Assembly: GCA_938038035.1 (NCBI GenBank)
Contig: CALHQV010000360.1
Coordinates: 1-6,356, forward strand
Length of the DNA stretch: 6,356 nucleotides
From: an uncultured Gemella sp.
Lineage (GTDB): Bacteria > Bacillota > Bacilli > Staphylococcales > Gemellaceae
Direction: 5' to 3'
A model generated the notes under the pieces. It did no database searches. It worked only from the letters and a program-made list of their open reading frames with translations, and was not told the origin of the DNA. How positions within the stretch are numbered: the first letter of the stretch is position 1; the number at the start of each line of letters is the position of its first letter. Positions 1-5,207 of the stretch are shown here, one piece after another. The position numbers and the translations under genes are program-made.

Positions 1-10
1 GAGTCACCCC

Positions 11-76
11 CGCACAGTTTATTAGATATCTAAAAAGCTTTTATAAAGCGAATTTAGATGTCAATAAACCACTGCG
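11..76. repeat. Long imperfect hairpin of unknown identity
   Basis: Reading the two arms against each other gives about 26 base pairs in 66 bases. CGCA (11-14) pairs with TGCG (73-76), GTTTATT (17-23) with AATAAAC (63-69), GATATCTAAA (25-34) with TTTAGATGTC (53-62, one G-T wobble), and GCTTT (37-41) with AAAGC (45-49) around a TAT loop. The interruptions are small: CA/CAC, one bulged A at 24, and AA/GAA. No T-tract follows on the + strand, so it is not a standard intrinsic terminator. It lies 82 bp upstream of the Nudix gene. It could be a structured leader RNA, the end of a mobile element, a MITE-like remnant or a processed 3' end of a gene left of the window. The pairing is seen; any function is unknown. 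Confidence 0.6.
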
Positions 77-78
77 TC

Positions 79-92
79 TATGAGTTCTCATA
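79..92. repeat. 14-bp palindrome, possible operator
   Basis: TATGAG (79-84) and CTCATA (87-92) are perfect inverted copies separated by TT. A two-base loop is too tight for a good RNA hairpin, so a protein-binding site is more likely than an RNA element. It lies 66 bp upstream of the Nudix start codon, next to AT-rich stretches that resemble -10 elements (TATACT at 93-98, TAAAAT at 103-108), neither with a good -35. Regulation of the Nudix gene is possible but unproven. Confidence 0.35.
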
Positions 93-158
93 TATACTTT
101 GTTAAAATTTAGGACTTTTGGCTAAGCCCCTTTTTGAAGAATTGAGGTAGGTATAATT

Positions 159-629
159 ATGATTGTTAATCACTTTGGAGTTTATAGGATTTGTATTAAA
201 GATAGTAAACTTCTATGCATAAAAAAGGAAAGAGGTCCTTATAAAAATAGATTTGATTTGCCAGGAGGTAGTCAAAAAGTAAATGAGGGACTCACAGAAA
301 CGTTAGTCCGAGAATTTCGTGAAGAAACAGGATATCAGATAAATTGTTATAGCAACTGCAGAACTTATGATGTCTTTGTAGAGGAAATTAATAGAACCGT
401 ACACCATATTATGGTATTTTATGATGTTGATGTTAACCTTGAACAGCAAGACGTAATTTCAGAAAAGTTGGAAGATGAACTAAATGATTCTAGTGGAGTA
501 TATTGGATTGACTTGGAAGAATTAGATATAAAGAATTCATCACCGCTGATATTAAAATTGCAAAAGGAACTGAGTAATGATAAAACTACCTTAGATAAAG
601 AAGTATATAAAAATTGGACAATATTATAA
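159..629 (+). CDS. Nudix hydrolase
   Basis: This 156-residue protein is a single-domain Nudix hydrolase, a family that cleaves nucleoside diphosphates linked to another moiety and often cleans up damaged nucleotides or removes nucleotide-sugar or cofactor intermediates. The Nudix box GX5EX7REUXEEXGU is complete: G37, E43, R51, E52, F53, E55, E56, G58, Y59, preceded by the usual LPGG turn (34-37). The metal-binding glutamates of the REUXEE helix are all present, so it should be active. The substrate cannot be told from sequence. The ATG at 159 follows GAGGTAGG (144-151) with 7 bp spacing. No signal peptide or membrane segment is seen, so it is cytosolic. It ends at a strong terminator 5 bp past its stop and faces a convergent gene, so it looks monocistronic within the window and unrelated to the glycine reductase operon. 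Confidence 0.9.
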   Translation: MIVNHFGVYRICIKDSKLLCIKKERGPYKNRFDLPGGSQKVNEGLTETLVREFREETGYQINCYSNCRTYDVFVEEINRTVHHIMVFYDVDVNLEQQDVISEKLEDELNDSSGVYWIDLEELDIKNSSPLILKLQKELSNDKTTLDKEVYKNWTIL

Positions 630-633
630 AAGA

Positions 634-666
634 ACTTATCCATGAAAAATATGGATAAGTTTTTTT
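634..666 (+). terminator. Bidirectional intrinsic terminator
   Basis: ACTTATCCAT (634-643) and ATGGATAAGT (651-660) form a perfect 10-bp stem with a GAAAAAT loop, followed by six T residues on the + strand (661-666). This ends the Nudix transcript. Read on the minus strand the same stem is followed by a T-rich run (complement of 626-633), so it can also stop the convergent rarD-like transcript, whose stop codon is at 668-670. Confidence 0.92.
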
Positions 667-667
667 G

Positions 668-1585
668 TTATTTGTTATGACTTTCATTGATTAAGTTTTG
701 TTTTTTCATCGAGATGACCGCTGAATAACAAAATACTGCTACAGCTACCCAAATTATTGAGAATGAGATTAGTTTTTGAATACTTAATACTTCTCCATAA
801 ACAAAAATTCCTATGAAGAATTGCATAGTAGGAGGTAAATATTGAAGAATACCTAGAATGTATAAAGGTATTGCTGTGGCTCCTTTAGCGAAAAGCATTA
901 ATGGAATAGCTGTGATTGCCCCAGATAATAATAAATATATTAATGTATCTGTTCCAAAAGAATAGAATGTAATTGAATTACTTGTTGAAAGATATCCCAT
1001 ATAAATAAGTGCGATAGGTGAAACTATCGCTGTTTCTATAAGTAAACTTGCTTTTGGACTAAGAATAATTTTCTTTTTACATAAGCTGTAAAGTCCAAAA
1101 CTTAGTGCTAATAGTATAGAAATCCAGGGAAGTGATCCAAGGGATATAAATAAGTATAATAATGATCCGCCAACACATAGGCATGCTATTGTTTGTGTAC
1201 GTGTTAATTTCTCTTTTAAAAATACTACGGCTAATATAATTGTTACGATTGGATTTAAGTAATATCCAAAACTTGCCTCTAATACATGATTTGTGTTAAC
1301 TGCTATTATATATGTAAGCCAGTTTAATGTTATTAAAAATGAGGCTAGTACCAATAACAAGACACTTTTCTTATCTTTCCAGAGAGTAGTTATTTCATTT
1401 AAAATAGATTTTTTATTTTTCGCAATTGCGACTACGATAATCATAAAAACAAAAGAACATATAATTCTCATCGCAAGAACTTCATATGGGCCTATTTCTT
1501 TTAGTAATTTAAAATATATAGGAAATAATCCCCAAGAAAAATAACAAACGAGGATAGATAGTAAACTTTTTTGAGTGTTATTCAT
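668..1585 (-). CDS. RarD-type EamA/DMT family transporter
   Basis: This 305-residue, very hydrophobic protein matches the RarD branch of the drug/metabolite transporter superfamily, normally about 300 residues with ten transmembrane helices in two EamA repeats. Typical RarD stretches are visible: SWGLFPIYFKLLKEIGPYEVLAMR near residues 17-40 (shown here in part: FPIYFK 21-26), NWLTYIIAVN at 88-97 and EASFGYYLNP at 103-112. The real substrate is not established; RarD was named for a chloramphenicol-sensitivity phenotype and some homologues move amino acids or other metabolites. The start at 1585 is chosen over an ATG 28 codons upstream because AAGGAG sits 7 nt before it and because the extension would run through the promoter at 1620-1648. 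Its promoter is divergent from the grd operon, with about 300 bp between the two putative promoters. It ends convergently with the Nudix gene at a shared terminator. Confidence 0.88.
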   Translation of the reverse strand: MNNTQKSLLSILVCYFSWGLFPIYFKLLKEIGPYEVLAMRIICSFVFMIIVVAIAKNKKSILNEITTLWKDKKSVLLLVLASFLITLNWLTYIIAVNTNHVLEASFGYYLNPIVTIILAVVFLKEKLTRTQTIACLCVGGSLLYLFISLGSLPWISILLALSFGLYSLCKKKIILSPKASLLIETAIVSPIALIYMGYLSTSNSITFYSFGTDTLIYLLLSGAITAIPLMLFAKGATAIPLYILGILQYLPPTMQFFIGIFVYGEVLSIQKLISFSIIWVAVAVFCYSAVISMKKQNLINESHNK

Positions 1586-1619
1586 ATTATGTCTCCTTAT
1601 CTTAAGTGAATGTATGATA

Positions 1620-1648
1620 AGTATAACGAAAAAGATTGTATATTTCAA
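1620..1648 (-). promoter_or_regulatory. Sigma-A type promoter of the rarD-like gene
   Basis: On the minus strand TTGAAA (1648-1643) and TATACT (1625-1620) are separated by exactly 17 bp; each hexamer is close to the TTGACA/TATAAT consensus. Transcription would start near 1613, leaving a leader of about 28 nt with AAGGAG before the ATG at 1585. The position also supports the shorter start of the transporter, since the longer frame would cover the promoter. Confidence 0.75.
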
Positions 1649-1675
1649 TGAAAATAGACAGCTATGCATTAAAAT

Positions 1676-1710
1676 TTATCGAAAAAAATCTAATATTTTT
1701 TTATAGATAA
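1676..1710. repeat. AT-rich hairpin
   Basis: TTATC (1676-1680) pairs with GATAA (1706-1710), and the A7T run (1682-1689) pairs with AT7 (1695-1702) around a CTAAT loop, with a small 1x3 internal loop. It is upstream of the rarD promoter and in the leader-distal side of the grd control region. A-tract/T-tract stems arise easily in DNA this AT-rich, so function is doubtful; a curved-DNA or UP-type effect is possible. Confidence 0.4.
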
Positions 1711-1728
1711 GTTATTTTCGTTATTTTC
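1711..1728. repeat. Tandem duplication of a 9-mer
   Basis: GTTATTTTC occurs twice in direct succession (1711-1719 and 1720-1728) with no mismatch. It lies between the divergent rarD and grd promoters. It may be a replication-slippage duplication or paired regulator half-sites; nothing else in the window decides this. Confidence 0.55.
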
Positions 1729-1940
1729 AAAAGCTTTACAGCAAAGTTTTCGCGAGTGAGTAGTATCTTAATTTATAAAACTATACCCAAGAAAAAATAA
1801 AAATATTTTCTCGTCTTAAGTTTAAAATTAGTTATATAACACTTTTTAAGTAGATTTAACACTGATTTCAGAAATAACATATCCTAATATATTTATTTAG
1901 AACGTATACACCGGGTAAAAAAGGGCTTCCATTTGTTTGA
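1729..1940. other. Intergenic AT-rich region, no gene seen
   Basis: This stretch between the divergent promoters has no open frame with a ribosome binding site on either strand. It contains a weak stem (AAAAGCTTT at 1729-1737 against AAAGTTTT at 1743-1750, one bulge) and the interrupted palindrome ATTTC-A-GAAAT at 1865-1875, whose core resembles the centre of a CodY box. It probably serves as upstream control DNA for the grd operon. Confidence 0.5.
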
Positions 1941-1947
1941 GAAATAT

Positions 1948-1955
1948 TATAAAAT
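1948..1955 (+). promoter_or_regulatory. Possible -10 region of the grd operon
   Basis: TATAAAAT offers a plausible -10 hexamer (TATAAA or TAAAAT) about 30 bp before the 5' arm of the riboswitch P1 stem, so that a transcript starting near 1960 would contain the whole aptamer. No good -35 hexamer lies 16-18 bp upstream (TTCCAT at 1927-1932 is poor). A promoter must exist between here and 1984; this is the best candidate, and the weak -35 may mean that an activator is needed. Confidence 0.35.
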
Positions 1956-1983
1956 AAGGGTGTGAAAAAGATAACTGTATGAT

Positions 1984-2091
1984 TAGTACGGGAGAGGACG
2001 ATGGACACCGAAGGTACAAGTTAACATTTAGCGAATGTTAATGAAATTCTCAGGTAAAAAGACTGTACTATGACAGAACTCTGAAGCGAGT
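1984..2091 (+). promoter_or_regulatory. Glycine riboswitch, single aptamer with 3' ghost region
   Basis: The conserved glycine aptamer is readable in order: P1 arm TAGTACG (1984-1990), GGAGAG (1991-1996), CCGAAGG (2008-2014), a P3 hairpin TTAACATT/AATGTTAA (2021-2028 with 2034-2041), TTCTCAGGTAAAA (2047-2059), and the closing P1 arm TGTACTA (2064-2070). P1 is 6 Watson-Crick pairs plus one G-T; GAGAG (1992-1996) pairs with TTCTC (2047-2051). No second GGAGAG/CCGAAGG/CUCAGG set follows before the gene, so this is a singlet rather than the common tandem form. The remaining 2072-2091 (with small stems ACTC/GAGT or GAC/GTC) fits the shortened 'ghost aptamer' known for singlets. It leads directly into a terminator and the glycine reductase operon, so glycine should relieve termination; the direction is inferred from gene function. 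Confidence 0.9.
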
Positions 2092-2137
2092 CAACAGAGA
2101 GAGAGCTAACTAGCTTTCTTTGTGTTGTTTTTATTTT
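2092..2137 (+). terminator. Riboswitch-controlled intrinsic terminator
   Basis: The left arm 2092-2107 pairs with the right arm 2112-2127 around an AACT loop: 15 pairs, of which two are G-T wobbles, with one G-G mismatch (2097/2122). The U-rich tract TTTTTATTTT follows at once (2128-2137). A competing helix is visible: CTCTG (2079-2083) is fully complementary to CAGAG (2095-2099) in the left arm, so the ghost region can act as antiterminator. The grdX Shine-Dalgarno sequence begins right after the U-tract, which makes this an expression platform at transcription level. Confidence 0.82.
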
Positions 2138-2149
2138 AGGTGGGATACT

Positions 2150-2518
2150 ATGAAATTGATAACAAATAATCCAAGATTTTTGAAAGAAAATTTTAGAGAT
2201 ATCGAAGTAGAATACCATGAAGTTGAATACTTAGATATATTAAAAAAAGTTAGAGACTACGTTCATGAAAATTGGGAAGTTGTAACACATCCTCTATATG
2301 GAAGTGTTAAACCAAACGAAACAATTTACAGATCAGTAGTTATTAGAAAAAATACTGAATTAGATGTTGCTTCTATTAATTTGATTTCTGAAGCGGTAGG
2401 AACTTTTGAGAAATTTAGAAAAAATAAAGAAGTTCCGCAGTGGACTAATAGAGTAAAAGATGATTTCAGTGTTATCGATCACGATTTACTATTAAATGCG
2501 ATAAAAAGAATTCTATAA
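2150..2518 (+). CDS. grdX: GrdX family protein, function unknown
   Basis: This 122-residue soluble protein resembles GrdX, a small protein found at the head of many glycine (and related) reductase operons and without an established biochemical role. Recognisable features are the N-terminal KLITNNP (2-8), the central block THPLYGSVKPNETIYRS (46-62), which is the family's most conserved stretch, and the C-terminal FEKF...W...VKDDFSVIDHDLL region (86-114). No cysteines, signal peptide or membrane helix are seen, which argues against an electron carrier. The start at 2150 is chosen because AGGTGGG (2138-2144) lies 5 nt before it; an in-frame ATG at 2120 would sit inside the terminator stem. It is the first gene after the riboswitch and 23 bp from trxB. 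Regulatory, assembly or chaperone roles for the selenoprotein complex are guesses. Confidence 0.85.
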   Translation: MKLITNNPRFLKENFRDIEVEYHEVEYLDILKKVRDYVHENWEVVTHPLYGSVKPNETIYRSVVIRKNTELDVASINLISEAVGTFEKFRKNKEVPQWTNRVKDDFSVIDHDLLLNAIKRIL

Positions 2519-2541
2519 AAAATAAATAAAGGAGAATAATT

Positions 2542-3486
2542 ATGAGTAGACATTATGATGTAATTATTATAGGTTCTGGGCCTGCAGGTTTATCAGCAGC
2601 GTTATACGCTTCTCGTGCTAAACTAAATGTTTTGGTTCTAGAAAAATCAAAAAATGGGGGACAAGCAGCAATCACTCACATGATTGAAAATTATCCTGGT
2701 GCCATTGAAGATCCAACTGGACCACGCTTAACAGCGAGAATGGCAGAACAAGCGAAAAGCTTCGGTACAGAATTCAAACAAGAAGAAGTACTAGATGTTA
2801 ATCTTGAAGGCGACGAAAAAGTAGTTACTTGTACAAGCGGTGATTACACAGCTAAAGCAGTAGTAATCGCAACTGGAGCATCTCCAAGAAAACTAGATAT
2901 TCCAGGGGTTAGAGAATTAGAAAGTAAAGGTATTTCTTACTGTGCTACTTGTGATGGTGACTTCTTCGATGGTCTTGAAGTATTCGTAGTTGGTGGAGGA
3001 AATAGTGCTGTAGAAGAAGCTCTATTCTTAACTAAATTTGCTCGTAAAGTAACAATTATCCACTTTGAAGAAGATATTCACTGTGAAAAAATTACAGCTG
3101 AAAAAGCAAGAAATCACCCACAAATCGAAATTAGAACTGAAACAGTTGTTCTTGAAGCAATTGGTGATGGAATTCTAGAAGCTATTAAATTGAAAAATGT
3201 AGCTACAGGTGAAGAATATGTGGTAGAAGCTGACGAAGAAGATGGAACTATGGGATTATTCTTCTTCATCGGATATGTTCCTCAAACTAAACTATTTGAA
3301 GGAAAAGTTGAACTTACTGAAGGTGGTTATGTTAAAGCTGGAGAAGACACTAAAACAAATGTTGAAGGTGTATATGTAGCTGGTGACTGTCGTCAAAAAG
3401 AAATCCGTCAAGTAGTAACAGCTGTATGTGATGGTGCTGTAGCAGCGATCACTGCAGAAAAATATATTGCTGAGAAATTTGAATAA
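2542..3486 (+). CDS. trxB: Thioredoxin reductase of the glycine reductase operon, altered NAD(P)H site
   Basis: This 314-residue flavoprotein has the full layout of low-molecular-weight thioredoxin reductase: FAD motif GSGPAG (11-16), redox pair CATC (C134, C137), pyridine nucleotide motif GGGNSAVEEA (from 151), and the second FAD motif GVYVAGD (276-282). It should reduce the TrxA encoded next, which feeds electrons to GrdA. The notable departure is at 174-180: where NADPH-dependent enzymes have HRRxxxR (E. coli HRRDGFR), this protein reads HFEEDIH, so all three arginines that hold the 2'-phosphate of NADPH are gone and acidic residues replace part of them. NADH or another donor such as ferredoxin is therefore possible; the GxGxxA loop is kept, which favours a nucleotide donor. 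AAAGGAG lies before the ATG; trxA follows after 34 bp. Confidence 0.93.
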   Translation: MSRHYDVIIIGSGPAGLSAALYASRAKLNVLVLEKSKNGGQAAITHMIENYPGAIEDPTGPRLTARMAEQAKSFGTEFKQEEVLDVNLEGDEKVVTCTSGDYTAKAVVIATGASPRKLDIPGVRELESKGISYCATCDGDFFDGLEVFVVGGGNSAVEEALFLTKFARKVTIIHFEEDIHCEKITAEKARNHPQIEIRTETVVLEAIGDGILEAIKLKNVATGEEYVVEADEEDGTMGLFFFIGYVPQTKLFEGKVELTEGGYVKAGEDTKTNVEGVYVAGDCRQKEIRQVVTAVCDGAVAAITAEKYIAEKFE

Positions 3487-3520
3487 AATTTAAAAAAATA
3501 AAAAAAAGGAGACAAAAACA

Positions 3521-3838
3521 ATGTTAGAACTAAACAAAGAAAACTTTGAGAGTGAAGTATTGGAAGCAGAAGGATACGTGTTAGTAGACTTTTGGAGCCA
3601 AGGATGTGAACCATGTAAAGCACTTATGCCAAGTGTACATGAATTAGCAGACAAATACGGAGACAAACTTAAGTTTGCTGCTCTAGATACAACAAAAGCA
3701 AGAAGACTTGCAATCAAACAAAAAGTTTTAGGGTTACCAACATTAGCCATATATAAAGACGGAAGCAAAGTTGAAGAAGTAACTAAAGATGATGCTACTG
3801 TTCCAAATATAGAAGCTATGATTAACAAATATTTATAA
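3521..3838 (+). CDS. trxA: Thioredoxin of the glycine reductase system (GCEPC active site)
   Basis: This 105-residue protein is a thioredoxin of normal length. The active site is W25-S-Q-G28-C29-E30-P31-C32-K33, so the classical WCGPC is replaced by GCEPC; the buried aspartate D23 (VDFW), the P37 kink and the cis-proline P73 (GLPT) are retained. Thioredoxins of glycine reductase organisms are known for such variant motifs (GCVPC in Eubacterium acidaminophilum). Its role is to reduce the oxidised selenide-sulfide of GrdA after each turnover, and it is in turn reduced by the TrxB encoded just upstream. AAAGGAGA precedes the ATG. It is cytosolic, with no signal peptide. The gap of 30 bp to grdE and shared direction place it within the operon. 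The residue before the second cysteine pair should change redox potential and partner choice. Confidence 0.94.
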   Translation: MLELNKENFESEVLEAEGYVLVDFWSQGCEPCKALMPSVHELADKYGDKLKFAALDTTKARRLAIKQKVLGLPTLAIYKDGSKVEEVTKDDATVPNIEAMINKYL

Positions 3839-3868
3839 AAAAATAAACTCAATGGGGAGGTATTAGGT

Positions 3869-5155
3869 ATGCGTCTTGAATTAGGAAAGATCCATATTAA
3901 AGATATACAATTTGCTGCAGAATCAAAAATCGAGGCAAATGTATTATACGTAAATAAAGAAGAGCTTGTAAAAGCTGTTTTCGAGGATGAAGCAATTGCA
4001 TCTGTTGATTTAGACATTGCTCGTCCAGGTGAGAGTGTTCGTATTACGCCAGTTAAGGATGTAATTGAACCTCGTGTTAAAGTTGAAGGTCGTGGGGGAA
4101 TCTTCCCTGGTATCCTTTCAAAAGTTGATACAGTAGGTGAAGGTCGTACAATTGCACTTAAAGGTATGGCTGTTGTAACTACTGGTAAAATCGTAGGATT
4201 CCAAGAAGGTATTATCGACATGACAGGACTTGGAGCTGAGTATACTCCATTCTCTAAAACAAATAACTTAATCGTTATTGCTGAGCCTAAAGAAGGAGTT
4301 AAACAACACGAACACGAAAAAGCAGTTCGCTATATCGGATTCAAAGCTGCACGTTACATTGCAGAATTAGCTCGTTCATTAGAACCAGAAGAAGTAGAAG
4401 TATTTGAAACTAAACCTTTATTAGAACAAATTGCTGAATATCCAGATCTACCAAAAGTAGGATATGTATACATGCTTCAAACTCAAGGTTTATTACACGA
4501 TACTTATGTATATGGTGTTGATGCAAAACAAATAGTACCAACAATTTTATATCCAACTGAAATTATGGATGGTGCTATTGTAAGTGGTAACTGTGTATCA
4601 GCTTGTGATAAAAACCCAACATATGTACACTTAAATAACGGTGTTATTGAAGATTTATACAAAAAACATGGTAAAGAAATTAACTTCTTAGGTGTAATCA
4701 TCACTAACGAAAATGTTTACTTAATGGATAAAGAACGTTCATCTAACTGGACTGCAAAACTTTGCCGTTACTTAAACTTAGATGCTGTAATCGTATCTCA
4801 AGAAGGATTTGGTAACCCAGATACTGACTTAATCATGAACTGTAAAAAAATTGAAGCTGAAAAAGTTCAAACAGTTATCGTAACTGATGAATATGCAGGT
4901 CGTGATGGAGCCAGCCAAAGTTTAGCTGATGCTGACGTAGCTGCTAACGCTGTAGTTACTGGAGGAAATGCTAACCAAGTGGTTGTATTACCAAAATTAG
5001 ATAGATTTATCGGACATATCGATGTAGTAAACGTAATCGCTGGTGGTAACCAAGACTCATTAAGAGAAGATGGAACTATCGAAGTAGAAATCCAAGCTAT
5101 TACAGGTGCTACTAACGAAACAGGTTTTGGTTACTTAAGTGCTAAAACATTCTAG
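3869..5155 (+). CDS. grdE: Glycine reductase protein B, GrdE proprotein (pyruvoyl precursor)
   Basis: This 428-residue protein is the GrdE proprotein of glycine reductase complex component B, of full family length. In this family the chain is cleaved before a cysteine, which becomes a pyruvoyl group that binds the amino group of glycine as a Schiff base. The cleavage motif is present as GNCVSACDKNPTY with the cysteine at residue 242, the same number reported for Eubacterium acidaminophilum; C246 follows. Processing would give an N-terminal part of 241 residues and a C-terminal part of 187. The C-terminal half shows family-typical stretches (VTDEYAGRDGASQSLADAD and ITGATNETGFGYLSAK, near the end). 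GGGGAGG precedes the ATG at 3869. It sits between trxA (30 bp) and grdA (52 bp). It acts in the cytosol with GrdB. Confidence 0.96.
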   Translation: MRLELGKIHIKDIQFAAESKIEANVLYVNKEELVKAVFEDEAIASVDLDIARPGESVRITPVKDVIEPRVKVEGRGGIFPGILSKVDTVGEGRTIALKGMAVVTTGKIVGFQEGIIDMTGLGAEYTPFSKTNNLIVIAEPKEGVKQHEHEKAVRYIGFKAARYIAELARSLEPEEVEVFETKPLLEQIAEYPDLPKVGYVYMLQTQGLLHDTYVYGVDAKQIVPTILYPTEIMDGAIVSGNCVSACDKNPTYVHLNNGVIEDLYKKHGKEINFLGVIITNENVYLMDKERSSNWTAKLCRYLNLDAVIVSQEGFGNPDTDLIMNCKKIEAEKVQTVIVTDEYAGRDGASQSLADADVAANAVVTGGNANQVVVLPKLDRFIGHIDVVNVIAGGNQDSLREDGTIEVEIQAITGATNETGFGYLSAKTF

Positions 5156-5207
5156 TAAACAAAATTAAAATAAATGTTAAAGATTTGAACAAGGAGGAAA
5201 TAAGATA

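Noticed and set aside
11..76. Integron attC site
   Set aside because: The hairpin ends do not match the RYYYAAC/GTTRRRY core boxes, and no cassette array or integrase is visible.
58..105. 15-codon open frame as a leader peptide
   Set aside because: No ribosome binding site precedes it, it overlaps the hairpin arm and the palindrome, and its composition shows no regulatory codon run.
120..135. Terminator before the Nudix gene (GGC-TAA-GCC then CCTTTTT)
   Set aside because: The stem has only three pairs with a three-base loop, too weak for an intrinsic terminator.
1586..1669. 28-codon N-terminal extension of the rarD-like gene
   Set aside because: The extension would cover a good -35/-10 promoter (1620-1648), and the internal ATG at 1585 has a properly spaced AAGGAG and starts where RarD proteins normally start.
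1978..1983. TATGAT as the -10 box of the grd promoter
   Set aside because: Transcription would start near 1990 and the RNA would lack the 5' arm of the riboswitch P1 stem; no -35 lies at the right distance.
2120..2149. Ten-codon N-terminal extension of grdX
   Set aside because: It would start inside the riboswitch terminator stem with no ribosome binding site, whereas the ATG at 2150 follows AGGTGGG.
3490..4221. 243-codon open frame on the minus strand across trxA and grdE
   Set aside because: It is antisense to two clear conserved genes, has low-complexity Ser/Thr/Pro/Leu composition typical of a shadow frame, and has no ribosome binding site or family resemblance.
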